This document shows positions 28,861-39,505 of a DNA stretch of 64,000 bases, piece after piece. Within the stretch, counting starts at the first letter, position 1. Each line of letters opens with the position of its first letter. The position numbers and the translations under genes are program-made. The DNA is from Porcisia hertigi. Taxonomy: Eukaryota > Euglenozoa > Kinetoplastea > Trypanosomatida > Trypanosomatidae. The notes beneath the pieces were generated by a model. It was not told the DNA's origin and ran no database searches. It was given only the letters and a program-made list of their open reading frames with translations. Location of the stretch: assembly GCF_017918235.1 (NCBI RefSeq), contig NC_090592.1:485001-549000 (forward strand), written 5' to 3'.

Positions 28861-29511
28861 ATGCCTGGCATCATTCACAAAGAGAGCCTGCCTGGGCAGA
28901 GCTTCATCAAACGGCGCCGTGTGGATACCCAAACGGTATCGGATGCGCAGAAAGAAGGGGGGCATGGAAATAACAACGACAAGCGCTTGGACGAAGCCGC
29001 AAATGATTTGGCACGCAAGGACAACCCTCTCAGCGGTCCGGAGGCCCCGTCTGGCTCATTGGGCTCCACCGCTAAGTCGTCAGCGATAGCCGAGCATGCG
29101 CGCGGTATCAGCAGTAGCAGTGACAGTAGCAGCAGCGATGTCGAGGACGGGGGAAATGATGAGATCGAGCGCGAAAACGAACGGCTGGCGAAGCTGCGCG
29201 AGCAGCGCGGTCGCCGACAACAGGAGCGAGGAAATGTCGGTACGGCTGCCGCGCACACCCCCGTCCAGCCGTCCGCTAAAGTGCCGTGTAGCGAAGACAT
29301 GGCGTCCTCTCCTCCTGCATCGAAGTCGAAGGTCGCTGTGGTGCACACAAACGGCTACGACCACGACGTGCTCTTTCGCGAGGCGGCGTGGCGCAATCGG
29401 TCCAGGGCAGCTACTGTGGAGGAAAGGCGAAAGCAAAAGTGGGACTCAGTGCTGAACCGCACTCAGGACTCCGAGGCTTTTGGGCATTTTATGAAGAACT
29501 ACTTCAAGTGA
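28861..29511 (+). CDS. CWC15-like spliceosome protein, copy A
   Basis: A 216-residue protein. The C-terminus (YDHDVLFREAAWRN, then KWDSVLNRTQDSEAFGHFMK and NYFK) matches the CWC15/Cwf15 ending (DDDVVFKN...[20 protein letters not shown]). The centre has the family layout of a Ser/Asp run followed by a charged helix (EIERENERLAKLREQRGRR). The N-terminal LPGQSFIKRRR resembles the LPSHTKIKYR block. CWC15 is a component of the PRP19-associated spliceosome; in kinetoplastids it would act mainly in trans-splicing. The protein is identical in copies A and B, so both look functional. The name rests on short conserved blocks seen by eye. Confidence 0.7.
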   Translation: MPGIIHKESLPGQSFIKRRRVDTQTVSDAQKEGGHGNNNDKRLDEAANDLARKDNPLSGPEAPSGSLGSTAKSSAIAEHARGISSSSDSSSSDVEDGGNDEIERENERLAKLREQRGRRQQERGNVGTAAAHTPVQPSAKVPCSEDMASSPPASKSKVAVVHTNGYDHDVLFREAAWRNRSRAATVEERRKQKWDSVLNRTQDSEAFGHFMKNYFK

Positions 29512-30167
29512 GCGCCCATGGCGGCGGCTGTCCATGCTGGCTTTTCATCTGTTTTGCTCCCCGTGGTGGTGTGATCCCTCACTCAATCCGTTCTGGGGTG
29601 GGTGGGAGAACTCCTCTTCATTTCTCTTCACACCGCCACCTGCTGTTACCACGTGAGTGGAAGATGGTCGAGGGAGTGATGATAACGACGTTGTGGGGCA
29701 GTTGTGGTGGGCCCTGCTCAACGTCCTCTTTCCATGTCATCGAGTTCATCTACTCTGGGTCAGTAGCGCCAGCCGTGCACACTTTCCGCGGGCGAAGAAG
29801 TGAAGGAGCAAAGCAGTACAAAGACCACGCGCACATAGACCACGAATACCTCTTTACTCCCCTGTCCCTGCTAACACGCCTCCCCCTCCCTCCCCCTCCC
29901 TCCCCCGCCTTGGGAAGGAGGGGGGGAGGGAGGGGCTCTTGTATTGGTGTAGCGCCCCTTGCAGAGAAAAACAAACCCCTTCCTTCAGTCCGAATCGAAG
30001 CACAACGAACAAGTGTGAGGCACCCACGAAGTGTTGTGTACGCCCATATTTGCTGCCTACACGTGAATGTGACAAGCACCCAAGCCCCTCACCGGCCCCC
30101 TCCCATTTCCCCTTTCTTCTCCTCACTCTTGGCTGTATCAATTACGCAGAAAGACACTTGCATCGTG
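29512..30167 (+). other. Spacer before glycosyltransferase copy A
   Basis: No gene seen, although the following frame stays open upstream from 29388. It has C- and G-rich tracts near 29880-29935 and pyrimidine tracts near 30090-30130. Compared with unit B it lacks about 36 bp near 30032, at a short direct repeat tgtacgcc. Confidence 0.55.
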
Positions 30168-32162
30168 ATGAACAACTGTGGCCCAATGCAGAGGCAAAGC
30201 ATCCCTTTCGTAAGAGCAAGACGGTTTGCCAAAAAAACCAAGAGATTATTTCCACGAGCTGGCGAACTGTTCAGGCAGTTGTTTCGGTGGCAGACTCGGA
30301 GCTGGCGCACTATGTTACTCACCATATCTTTGGTAGTGGCTCTCGTTGTACTAGGTACCATAAGCATACGGCCACGCCGCTACGCACGGCTGCTGGACGG
30401 CAGAAATCTTTGCATTCCGTACAGATCCAAGGCCACGGTGTACCGAGAGCACGCCGCGTTCGTAGCACCGCGCTCCCGTGGGCAGGGGCTCGCTGTCAAC
30501 GGTACCGAAGAAAAGCCCATCCCCGACGCTGTACATAGTCGTATACGCCGTCAAAAAGCAATGGAGGCAGATATCGACGCGTACCTGGTCAGCCACAACA
30601 TCTCCCACAAGCGTCCCTTACGCGTACGGTTTCAAATCTTCTCCAACTTTGTGAACTGGCAGCTGTGTACCGCGCTAGGCTCTGCGGCGTTGGGGGGCAT
30701 TGGCATTCAGGTCATCGGCTTCGACAGCGCCTACTCGCACCTTCGGCGCTTCGAAAAATATCTTGACTTTGTGGAGGAGGAGGGGCTGAGCGACGAAGAC
30801 ATCGTCGTCACCATGGATAGCGACGTTTTCTGGACTGGGGCTGACTTCCTCCCCTTCCTCAAAAAGTTTGCGCGCCTCTCGCCGAGGAAGGAAAGTGACC
30901 TCGACGTCGCGGCCGTCCGGGCATGGGAAGACTACGGAGAAAAGAAGGCGCCCCTGTTCATGGAGGATTTGCAGACCAAGTTGAACGGCGACGCGGCAGG
31001 CGCGGAGCGTCCTCGGCTGCAGATGCCGCCTGTGGTGTACAACACAGATGACCTCTGTTGGTGGGGCCAGCACTCGAAAAACTTCATACGCTGCCCGGTT
31101 GCGTTTTCGACGCTGGACCACATGATCGAGGTGACGCGGAATCACGTGTCGACCTTCGATAAACACAAGTTGGGGCTCTATGCGCGCGAGTGCGGTGATG
31201 CGTTGGTGACGAAACTGAGAGAAGTCTTCAAGGGCAAGCGGCAGTGGATGATGAAAGACATGCTACGTGAGCCGCATACAGACTTCTCGTATACGAAGCA
31301 CCCAAAGCGCTCTCGCGACGATCCACTCTACTACCATACCACCGTTGTGAGCAATTCAAACCCAACCCTTTTTCTGAACGGCGGCGTGCATATATCACGC
31401 GTGTGGGCTCTCCGCTTGCTAGCAGAGTCGGTTGCAACGTATGCGGCTACGGAGACGCCGGTGGCAGGGGAGGAAGACCACCATACGTCTGAGTGGTGGT
31501 GTGATCAATCCTTGATGGGGCAACTATACGTGCGGGGACGCCTGTACGAGATTGAGCACAACCTGTTGACGGGACCCCCGCTTTCGATGCGGTCACCGCC
31601 AGTCCCGTACGATCGCCGTTACGGGCCACCGGGCCTTGTTGGTCTGGACCGGCGTTCTGAGATGGTGATACTCGCTCCCACCATGGAGCGTAATCCGACC
31701 CTGTTCCACCATGGCAAATACCTGGCGCAGCAGTTTCCTGGCAGCAGCAGCTCGCGTGTGTGGAACAAGACCGAGTACCTACTGGGGGTGAACGAGCCTC
31801 AGAGTCACTCACTGCAGAACCTGAAGAGGACTCCAAGCGGCGCCTTCGTGACCGTGCCGCTGCTGTGGCGCTCGGCGACCGCAGACGACAAAAGGAGAGG
31901 CTTCCGTAATGAGGTTGAGGATGACCCCGACGTCGTGTATCCTCCTTTTATTCACTACGCTGCGCCAACTAAGCACGGGAGATTCGCAGCTCAAAGAAAC
32001 CATTTCGCATGGTTGGTGGCCGCGCGGCACGACAAATTGTCAAGCGAATCTGTGAGAAGCGTTTTCAGGAAGGAGCTGGTGGAGCTGCTGTTTAACAATG
32101 AGCGTGTTTTCGTGAACTTCACACACATGTGCGAGGATCCTACTAAGCTTTCATATTCGTAG
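30168..32162 (+). CDS. Type II membrane glycosyltransferase with DxD motif, copy A
   Basis: A 664-residue protein: a short basic cytoplasmic tail, one signal-anchor (residues about 46-67, MLLTISLVVALVVLGTISI), then a long luminal domain, the form of a Golgi glycosyltransferase. The string DEDIVVTMDSDVFWTG carries the DxD metal/sugar-nucleotide motif at D217-S-D219, and several conserved Trp and Cys residues follow. The sugar specificity cannot be told; kinetoplastid surface-glycan transferases are the natural comparison. The ATG at 30168 puts the anchor in the right place, and the open frame upstream of it is spacer. Copy A lacks 12 residues of the tail that copy B has and differs from it by about 32 replacements, clustered around residues 295-365 and 430-600. 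Confidence 0.75.
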   Translation: MNNCGPMQRQSIPFVRARRFAKKTKRLFPRAGELFRQLFRWQTRSWRTMLLTISLVVALVVLGTISIRPRRYARLLDGRNLCIPYRSKATVYREHAAFVAPRSRGQGLAVNGTEEKPIPDAVHSRIRRQKAMEADIDAYLVSHNISHKRPLRVRFQIFSNFVNWQLCTALGSAALGGIGIQVIGFDSAYSHLRRFEKYLDFVEEEGLSDEDIVVTMDSDVFWTGADFLPFLKKFARLSPRKESDLDVAAVRAWEDYGEKKAPLFMEDLQTKLNGDAAGAERPRLQMPPVVYNTDDLCWWGQHSKNFIRCPVAFSTLDHMIEVTRNHVSTFDKHKLGLYARECGDALVTKLREVFKGKRQWMMKDMLREPHTDFSYTKHPKRSRDDPLYYHTTVVSNSNPTLFLNGGVHISRVWALRLLAESVATYAATETPVAGEEDHHTSEWWCDQSLMGQLYVRGRLYEIEHNLLTGPPLSMRSPPVPYDRRYGPPGLVGLDRRSEMVILAPTMERNPTLFHHGKYLAQQFPGSSSSRVWNKTEYLLGVNEPQSHSLQNLKRTPSGAFVTVPLLWRSATADDKRRGFRNEVEDDPDVVYPPFIHYAAPTKHGRFAAQRNHFAWLVAARHDKLSSESVRSVFRKELVELLFNNERVFVNFTHMCEDPTKLSYS

Positions 32163-33467
32163 TGCATCACTGCACACACCCCCACTTTCCCCCGACACGC
32201 TATTTGATCAGCTTATGCTGGTCGCGTATGTTTTTCCAATCAAGTGTGTCGAAACGAGTTCGCTTCATTATTGTATTTTTTCTAGGGGATTCTAGGGGAC
32301 TATGCAACATGAAAATCCAAGTTTGACCTGCCAGCGTGTCTCGCGCACTCATACGCCAATGAAATTTGGCTTGACGACGTTCCTGTTTGGGTCGTATCTT
32401 CAAGGGAGCCTCAGACTTCTGTTCTCCTTAGGTTGTTTCGTTGTAGATGCGTCGATGGCGCTCTGGTGGACAAAGGAGCCACTTCTGCTTGCTCCACTTC
32501 CCCGCCATACACCACCACCCTTCCCCTCCCCGTTGAGCACCCCACCACATACACACACGCGTACACATCTCCTATACGGATTTTGTCGACTTCTTCTCGG
32601 CACCATGAGCTGAACATCCCTGCGTGTGTCATGCAATAGGTCCACCGCACTGTGCGGGGGGGGGGGGCGATGTGCATACCTTTGGGCGATGCGGGCCTAA
32701 TCGTCTGAGCACGGCCTCGGCTACGAACTCTGCCCATCCCCCGCTTCGCCGAGCAACCCTCACAGTCGCTCTCATTACGCTGGTCACCACGCGGTGCATC
32801 TCTTGTGGGCAGTACAGACTCCCTGGTGACAGGGAGTGCGAGCCGGATGAGACACGCTAGAGTACGCTGACAGCTCGCCACGAATGCCGGGTGGCACAGA
32901 GGGGTTTACTCCTGCATGTTGCCTCGAGACAATGCCGTCAAGATCCTAGCCCGAATATCCGTGGTGGAGTATCCGCACTGGCTTACTCTTTGAGGAGAGT
33001 CCCGGGCTCTGTACGCGTGCCACGCAGACGTATACTTACCTCGTCAGAACTCTCCGATACGGAGGGGAAGGGGGGGAGCAAAGGGAAAAAAATGGGGAGA
33101 AAGGAAGGGCCTCTGGCGCCGATGGACAACCGCCAACGGTCGCGTCCGTACCTGCTGGCACGTCGCGTGAAGGTGAGAATGTCCTCAGTGAAGCACCTGT
33201 GATCTGCGCTGCCGCAATGCATCACATCGCCTGAACCAGAACGTGGGCAATGGCAACTCCTTTAGCAGGCATCTTTCCAGTAGTCTGCCCTAACAATGCT
33301 ACTACATAGCCCTCTGTCTTCTTTTCCTTCTTACACACTCCCAACTCTTCGTGTTGGCTCTGTGACGCGACCGACGCTGGGACGAAGGGCGTCTCATACC
33401 CCTCGCCCCACTCTGTACTTTGTGTTATCTGTCAGCTCGATTCGCCACGCGCCACGCAGCGAACACC
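32163..33467 (+). other. Spacer between glycosyltransferase and PNUTS-like gene, copy A
   Basis: About 1.3 kb. Several small frames exist but none is preserved consistently in both duplicate units or has a recognisable domain. A G-run lies near 32656-32668 (longer in unit B). A pyrimidine-rich stretch near 33300-33350 likely serves the next gene's splicing. Confidence 0.5.
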
Positions 33468-34256
33468 ATGAGCGTAGAGGGGCTGCAGCCAAGCTCGCCA
33501 GTGGCGGTGAACGGCGGCGCAGAGGACGTGGTGGAAGCCGACTTGGCAGCCCTCGACGCACATCACACACACCTTGTCGAGGGCGACTTTTTCCCAGATG
33601 AGGCGCCGGCGGTCGAGGCCGATGGAATAACCATCGACACTGCTGAAGAAGGCGACGCGCTTGTCGACGTCATAGCCGCCGGGGCAGCGGCGGCGGCGGC
33701 GGCATTGACACTGCCGAAACCGGTTGAGATGCCGTCGCGCAGGCGCGTGTGCTGGGCCGATGAGGGACACACCGACACCGCACGCGGCCTGGTGAAGCAC
33801 GTCACGAACTTCTTCATGCCCACCACCCTCTCGCGCAGCTCCCGATACGACGCCTCCGACCTAGCCAGCGCCACATGGCCGACCCATGCGTCGACCGTCA
33901 ACCCAGCACCACCCCTGTTCCGCGAGAAGAAAAACGCGGACGCAACCACGTACAAGTTCTGCAAGGCCCAACGGCCAGCGCCGCAGTATGCGGAGTGGAA
34001 GCGGCAGCCGCATGAGTACGGCACCACGCCCTTCCAGCCCCAACCGTCGGACACTGGCAATCGGACTGGCAGCGCAAGCGTCGCGGCAAAAACCTTGTTT
34101 GGTGAGCTCTTCCAGCGCAGCGTTGTTGCACGCGTAGCTGAGGGGCAAGTGCGGATACGCAACGGGACACACCACAACATCCAAGACAACCGCCTCCAGC
34201 AACCGTTTGTGCGCACCGACGCGATGTTTGATGAGCCCCTCCCCATTCCTTTGTAG
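33468..34256 (+). CDS. PNUTS-like protein phosphatase 1 docking protein, copy A
   Basis: A 262-residue, largely disordered protein, acidic in its first 70 residues and with an Ala run near residue 75. Its one clear motif is RRRVCWADEG: R93-V-C-W96 fits the RVxF/W PP1-docking motif and resembles the VTWPEEG site of PNUTS. Aromatic and hydrophobic residues follow as in an extended RVxF-PhiPhi-F site (GLVKHVTNFF). In Leishmania a small PNUTS of about this length works with PP1, Wdr82 and the base-J binding protein JBP3 in RNA polymerase II termination (published work, recalled from memory). The start follows a run of pyrimidine-rich leader. An alternative is any other PP1 regulator; the PP1-docking reading is firmer than the PNUTS name. 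Confidence 0.55.
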   Translation: MSVEGLQPSSPVAVNGGAEDVVEADLAALDAHHTHLVEGDFFPDEAPAVEADGITIDTAEEGDALVDVIAAGAAAAAAALTLPKPVEMPSRRRVCWADEGHTDTARGLVKHVTNFFMPTTLSRSSRYDASDLASATWPTHASTVNPAPPLFREKKNADATTYKFCKAQRPAPQYAEWKRQPHEYGTTPFQPQPSDTGNRTGSASVAAKTLFGELFQRSVVARVAEGQVRIRNGTHHNIQDNRLQQPFVRTDAMFDEPLPIPL

Positions 34257-35665
34257 CTTCGGGTGGCGGGGCCTTCGGCGCCGGGGGGAAGGGGGGGCCT
34301 CTCGTCCCGCCGCCAGCCACCCCCCGTGGGCGCCCCGGACCCAACACCTCCCGCAAAGCCACCGCCCTCCCGGGACACGGATGTGCCAGCACACCCCGCA
34401 GGCGCCACCGGCCGCAGCCGGCATGGCGCGCCGCCACCGCACAGAGCATCCGCAGGCCAGGGGCGCGGGCATGGCGGAGGAAAAGGGCGCGGCACTCTTC
34501 GGCGCCAGCGGGCCCCAATGCGCACGCGCGCGCGTAGTATGCGGGCGCCCCCCGGATGGGTTGATCATGCGCAAGCGCAGGTGCCAGTAACAGGACGACC
34601 ACGCGCCGATTGACACACCATTGGGGTCGTGCAGACTCCGATGTGCTGCGTCTTCGCACCGCCCTATGGAAGGCAGCAGCCAGCTGCGATTCGCCGGCGC
34701 ACATGACACGCGTGCGGAACGCGGAGGCCGCACAGCACCCCCGGCCTGAAGCTCGCCTACACCCTCCCTGAGCTCACCCGGCATGCGTCAAAGCCACCTC
34801 TTGCCACCCGCTTGGAAAGCACCACTGTCCGCCCCCCCTCCCCCCCTCCCTCCCCCTCTTGCAACCACCCTGGGCACAGTCCGCTTCCATCAAAAACATG
34901 CAGCCCGCCCGGATGTGTTTATGGCGCCGGGAGCGAACAACACGTCAGCCCGGAGGGGGGGGGGCGAGATCCCCGCCACACGCATGACCCCCTTTCACGG
35001 TAGACAACTTCCCCGCGAACCTCAAAGGTAAGTGGCACTGAGACAGCTGGAGGTCAGTTGCGGTTATGAGCGTATCCTGGCTGACTTTTGGGGGGACAGA
35101 ACAGCTTGCAAAGCAACACCCCTCACCTGCTCCTCGTCTGAGCTGTGTAGGGCTGCGGTGCTAACCAATAGAAAAAATGTGATTTCCTGGGGCGTTGTTA
35201 TGCAATTGGTAGAAGTGAACCTACGTGACTTACCACTTGGCTATATGGCAGGTGCAAGTTATGGTGCAAGACGCTGGTCTCTTTCCGTTAGGGAAAATAT
35301 TTCAGATGGTTGCCCGGTATCCTGATTTGCTGAGAAAGTATCGCATCACTGCCGAGGAACTCCACAGTGCCGTCGTTTTTTTTGTTCTCCGCAGTCATCG
35401 AATGCGCCTCTGCTTTCCTGAGAGCCAGGGCTGAGCCAGAAAAGGGGGAAAAGCCGCCTGTTGTAGCTAAAGTCGCTGGACATGTGGCCGCATTTTCAGC
35501 GATTTCCAACGCTCTTTTAGCTCCTCTACTCTCGATCTCTCCCCACAACCTGAATACGCGCACCCAAACCCCGAGGCACATACGCTGCACCTCCTCCAGA
35601 CGCACCTCTGGTTACGACTCTAGTATCTCCGATTACCTGATACACCCTTCCCTCTTTTTTTGGCG
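34257..35665 (+). other. GC-rich spacer before the aminotransferase pseudogene, copy A
   Basis: About 1.4 kb. The first half is strongly GC-rich and so stays open in several frames of both strands; these frames change with indels between the two units and show no domains, so I do not call genes. Poly-C and poly-G runs lie near 34833-34858 and 34950-34962. Confidence 0.5.
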
Positions 35666-36913
35666 ATGTCTAAGTGTATCCCAGCACAGCGTATCGAAGG
35701 CCTCTCAACTAGCACCATCTGGGAGTAGATGACACCGCTGGCCAGCCAGTGTAAGGCAATCAACCTAGGTCAAGGCTATCCTAGTTTCGCTCCTCCGACC
35801 TTTCTGCTAAAAACCCTAGAGAAAGTCATTGAAAACAGCGAGCAGACCCCTCCGGCTCATCAATATTGCCCTACCCGTGGGAGCCCCCGGAGCTCGTCAC
35901 TCAGCTGTGCAAAACTTACTCGAAGCAGCTTTCCCGGGACATTCAGCCCTCGAACGTCGTTGTTACCAACGGCGTGACGCAAGCTCTCAACGCCATATTG
36001 GCAGGCCTTTCTCAACGACGGTGATGTAGTAGTTCTTGTGGAACCTTTCTACGATGCCTACTACCAGGACATCCTTCTCGCGGGTGGTTTGGCCACGTAT
36101 GCCTCTCTGCAGCCCTCCTCACAATCGGCTGATTCCTGCACACTGACCCGTGAGGCGCTGCTTGGTGTTGTTAGCCATAAGACCAAGTTCATCCTCATCA
36201 ACACGCCTCAAAACATTCCCGGCAAGGTATGGAGCGTGGAGGAGCTCCAACTTATCGTAGAAGTGGCTATTCAGTTTGATGTTGTTGTCATTTCTGATGA
36301 GAGGTGTACATGTACCTCACCGTCGATAAACCTCATATCTCCATCACACAATTATCCAGCATGTGGGAGCGCACACTTATTCTTTGCAGCGCAGGCAAAA
36401 CTTTGTCCTGCACTGGATGGAAGATTGGCTGGGTTGTGGGCTGCGCCAGGTTGACTGCGCCGATTGTTTCTTGTCAGACCTTCTGCTGCTCTACGCCATT
36501 TCAGATCGCCATCGCCATCGCCAGGTCCCTGGCAACAGCTGAGGAAAACGGGCTCTATGATACCCTGCGCGATGAGTACGCGACACGCGTGGAACAGCTG
36601 TCAAGTATATTGGCTGCCTGCAGCCTATCCCCGGTGAGGCCCAGTGGTGTTTTTTTTCGTTCTCGCTAATATCGAAAAAGTGGACCCGAAACACTACTAC
36701 GATCCCTCGAACAAATCGCAGGCAAAGGACTGCCAATTCTGTCTCTGGATTACCAAGAACATTGGTGTTCGCGCCATTCCTGTGACCGCTTTCTGCAGTG
36801 AGAACAGCAAACCACTGTACGAAAACTGTGTCCGCTTTGCCTGTTGTAAACCGCAGAGCGAGTTGCTTGAGGCAGCTGAGAGGCTTCAAAAGCTGAACCA
36901 GTATCTTGTTTGA
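35666..36913 (+). pseudogene. Kynurenine aminotransferase-like pseudogene, copy A
   Basis: Fragments in successive frames spell a class I PLP aminotransferase of the kynurenine aminotransferase/glutamine transaminase K type. These are AINLGQGYPSFAPPTFLLK, then VVVTNGVTQALNA, VVVLVEPFYDAYYQDILLAGG, KFILINTPQNIPGKVW, VVVISDE, and AGKTLSCTGWKIGW with the PLP lysine. The frame starts at ATG 35666, hits TAG at 35726-35728, and shifts about four times (near 35880, 36015, 36300 and 36650). No long product is possible. The same breaks are present at the same places in unit B, so the gene died before the duplication. Remaining similarity is high, so loss is not very old. Confidence 0.8.
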
Positions 36914-37737
36914 CGTCGACCGAAACAGAAAACTCTTTCATCGCTTCGCCTGTATCCTTTTCAAGTAATGAATGAATGCACAAAACGTGTTGGCGTTGTG
37001 TCTCCTTCCTCCCCTTACGATTCGACTCCTTCATTAACCGCCAAATGACTCACTCCGGTGTTGTGTTTTCTTATCCCCGCTCCCTCTCCCACTTGTATGG
37101 GTATGAGTGAATGGTTTGTGAATAACTTTTTTTTTACTGTGATTCGGCAGGATGGTCCTCTTATTTCTCCCGCCCTCTTTTTTTGTTTGTTTGATAACGT
37201 GAGTCAGAGGTGTGTGTGTGTGTGTGTGTTTTCGCTCTTTGTGTGCTGGCATGCGTTGCTCGGGGACGTGTAAACGCTCTCGGAAGCAGATGTCTGAAGC
37301 TGGAACATCGTCACCGTGCCGCCTTGACACACACACACATATATATGTGTGCGCGCGCGCTTCTCTTCCGACACTTCATGCTAGTAGCAATATTGTACCC
37401 TATCGGAAGCTGCACCTCGCATTAGCCTGGCTGCTTCCTCTCCCTTTCCAGTTCCAGTTCCACCCCCTCCTCTCTCGGGGTTCCAGAACATTTCCCTGCT
37501 CCCTGGGCTCACGAGCCAGCGCTTTCGCACTCTTCGAGTGCTTTCTACAAAATCGTGAAGGCGATAGTCGCTGGATGCGTGTTCTAAGAATCAGAAGGGA
37601 TTCTCTAGAGCGTAATGGAGCTTCATCATACGTGAAGTATTACGCCGTTTGTCTTTCACATGACCACGTATCTCTGACTCTCTTGTCTTTGCTGTTGTTG
37701 CCAGACCACTTCCAGGAATGAAAGGCCTATTAGAACA
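36914..37737 (+). other. Spacer before syntaxin-like gene, copy A
   Basis: No gene. It holds a T-run near 37127-37135, a GT repeat at 37210-37229 and a CA/TA/GC alternating tract near 37328-37360. The last 60 bases are pyrimidine-rich and end in AG at 37703-37704, a likely spliced-leader acceptor. An out-of-frame ATG lies at 37718, between that AG and the main start. Confidence 0.55.
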
Positions 37738-38565
37738 ATGGAGTTGCAAGTCAGGGATCGCTTCATCGAGTTTGCTGGACGGCGCACCGCTGTGCGCTCA
37801 AGATATGGCAGCGCTGAATCCACTGCACCGCAGCAGCCCACAGAGCAACTGCTTATAGTCCCCCTTTGGAGCAGGCTTCCATCCGATTTTGAAGAAAACG
37901 CACGGTTGCTCACACACCAAATCGATCATCTCAGCTCGATGCACGCTCTCTTCCTTAAGCCGAAGTTCTGCAGCAACGACGGGGAAGACGAGTTGCGAAT
38001 TTCGGTTGATAAGCAGACGATCAAAATTCAAACCACTCTCAAGACGTTGGGGCATGCTATGATTGCTAGCACACGACTCAAAGATAGCTATTCCGAAGAA
38101 GAGGTGCGCATCGTCAGAAGCATCCAGACACAGCTAACGGCTCGCCTCAAGGAACTTGAACTTCGCTTCAAGTGTGCTCAGGAACTGTTTGCTGCGCAAC
38201 TGCGCCAGCGAGAGCACAAATCGAGCAAGTACATGAGGATCGGAAGCGACACTGCCTACGAAACGGTTCAGCAAGAAGAGAGAGCAGCACAATTTCTGGA
38301 AATGGGCTTCGCAGAGCAGGATATACAGCCTCTTCTAGTTGAGGAGATGCGGCGAGATCAAGCGAGCAAAGAGATTGGAGATATCGTGGACAGCATTCAA
38401 GAGATTCGGGGAATGTTCGAGGATCTACACACAATGGTAGTCGATCAAGGAGCAATGCTGGACAGGATCGACTACAATGTAGATAAGGCGTTGGTGAGTG
38501 CGTCAAAGGCACAGATCGAACTGGAAAAGGCTCGTGCGAATCAAAGCAATTGCGTCCTTATGTAA
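37738..38565 (+). CDS. Syntaxin 16/Tlg2-like Qa-SNARE ending in a CaaX box, copy A
   Basis: A 275-residue protein. The N-terminal RDRFIEFAGRRTAVRSRYG resembles the Tlg2/Sx16 N-peptide that binds Vps45. Helices at about 50-160 form the Habc domain. The SNARE motif (about 209-265) contains EIRGMFEDLHTMVVDQGAML with zero-layer Gln237, followed by the DRIDYNVDKA hallmark. Such proteins drive fusion at the trans-Golgi/endosome. Instead of the usual C-terminal membrane helix the protein ends NQSNCVLM, a CaaX box (C272-V-L-M275) suited to farnesylation. Copy B differs at three residues and keeps the same ending. The alternative is a frameshift that removed the membrane helix, but the next bases in other frames give no convincing helix. 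Confidence 0.82.
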   Translation: MELQVRDRFIEFAGRRTAVRSRYGSAESTAPQQPTEQLLIVPLWSRLPSDFEENARLLTHQIDHLSSMHALFLKPKFCSNDGEDELRISVDKQTIKIQTTLKTLGHAMIASTRLKDSYSEEEVRIVRSIQTQLTARLKELELRFKCAQELFAAQLRQREHKSSKYMRIGSDTAYETVQQEERAAQFLEMGFAEQDIQPLLVEEMRRDQASKEIGDIVDSIQEIRGMFEDLHTMVVDQGAMLDRIDYNVDKALVSASKAQIELEKARANQSNCVLM

Positions 38566-38959
38566 GGTGTGTGTGTGTGTGCTGTACTTTCGACGACCTC
38601 TGCTCAGAAAACTATATCACTGGTTTTGAATTTTCTGCCTTGCCTTCTCCGTCGGATACGAAGCGACTACACCAATGCAGGTTCCTTCTCACAATCAGAG
38701 TAGCTTGGCCACTGTTGCATCTGCGTCCGTTTTAGCGATGGGATCTGCGACTTGTGAGCTCTCTCTCTCTCTCTCTCTGCTCTCCACTTTTCACGCTTTT
38801 CCGCACCCAACATCATTGCTTTTCTTTGCTGCTTTTTGTGACTGATTGTCTGCCACGTGCAAAGCTGTCGGTTGCAGTGTAACTATGTAACTGTTCCACT
38901 CCTCCGCAGCCATTCTTTTCAGCGTGAAGAACCCACTCCACTTTATCTGACAGTAGAAA
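38566..38959 (+). promoter_or_regulatory. Spacer and likely splice-acceptor region of NIP7, copy A
   Basis: No gene. A CT repeat (38759-38779) and a pyrimidine tract lead to AG at 38908-38909, probably the spliced-leader acceptor about 50 bases before the NIP7 ATG. The CT repeat is shorter in unit B. Confidence 0.5.
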
Positions 38960-39505
38960 ATGCGGTCTCTAACCGACGAGGAGACGAAAAAGCTCTTCGA
39001 CAAGCTAGCACAGTACATAGGGCCAAACACAACGCACTTGCTTGAGCGAAAGGGCGAGGAGGAGCATGTCTTTCGCCTCCACAAGAACCGAATTTGGTAC
39101 ATGCCCCTGCGTCTTGCAAAACTGGCAAGCTGCGTCTCCAAGACCAACCTGATGGGGATCGGTGTCCTCTTTGCCAAGGTTACTCACAATGGAAACGTCC
39201 GCATTCAAGTGACAGCGCTCGAGTACATCGCGCAGTACTCACTCTTCAAGATCTGGGTGAAACCGAATCAAGAGCAAAAGTTCCTGTACGGCGGAAACGT
39301 CAGTCGTGCAGGTCTTGGCCGTATCACCGAGTCGACACCGAAGTACCAGAAAGTCGCCGTGTTTTCGATGGGCGACATCCCCTTAGGTTTTGGTGTCGCA
39401 GCCCAAAGCACATTGGAGTGCCGAAAGTGCGAAATGAACTCCCAAGTTCTTTTTCATGAGGTCGACATTGGTGAGTACTTGCGTGACGAGGCTCGCATGA
39501 CGTAG
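38960..39505 (+). CDS. NIP7: NIP7, 60S ribosome biogenesis factor, copy A
   Basis: A 181-residue protein that matches eukaryotic NIP7 over its whole length, including MRSLTDEETKKLFDKLAQYI at the start, VTALEYIAQYSLFKIWVKP, FLYGGNVSRAGLGRIT and MADIPLGFGVAA-type MGDIPLGFGVAAQST, then DIGEYLRDE at the end. NIP7 has an N-terminal alpha/beta domain and a C-terminal PUA RNA-binding domain (about residues 95-170), and acts in the nucleolus on pre-rRNA processing and 60S maturation. Length equals the family norm (about 180). The protein is identical in copies A and B, so two functional genes appear to exist. Confidence 0.95.
   Translation: MRSLTDEETKKLFDKLAQYIGPNTTHLLERKGEEEHVFRLHKNRIWYMPLRLAKLASCVSKTNLMGIGVLFAKVTHNGNVRIQVTALEYIAQYSLFKIWVKPNQEQKFLYGGNVSRAGLGRITESTPKYQKVAVFSMGDIPLGFGVAAQSTLECRKCEMNSQVLFHEVDIGEYLRDEARMT

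Noticed and set aside
29388-30167. Upstream extension of the glycosyltransferase frame
   Set aside because: It overlaps the CWC15-like gene end and spacer, contains homopolymer runs, and would bury the signal-anchor. Copy B does not keep the same extension.
32891-33202. 103-codon frame in the spacer after the glycosyltransferase
   Set aside because: The 5' part is not preserved in unit B, and no domain is recognisable.
33563-34784. Long minus-strand frames over and after the PNUTS-like gene
   Set aside because: GC-rich composition keeps several frames open. Indels between the units break them, while the + strand gene keeps its frame.
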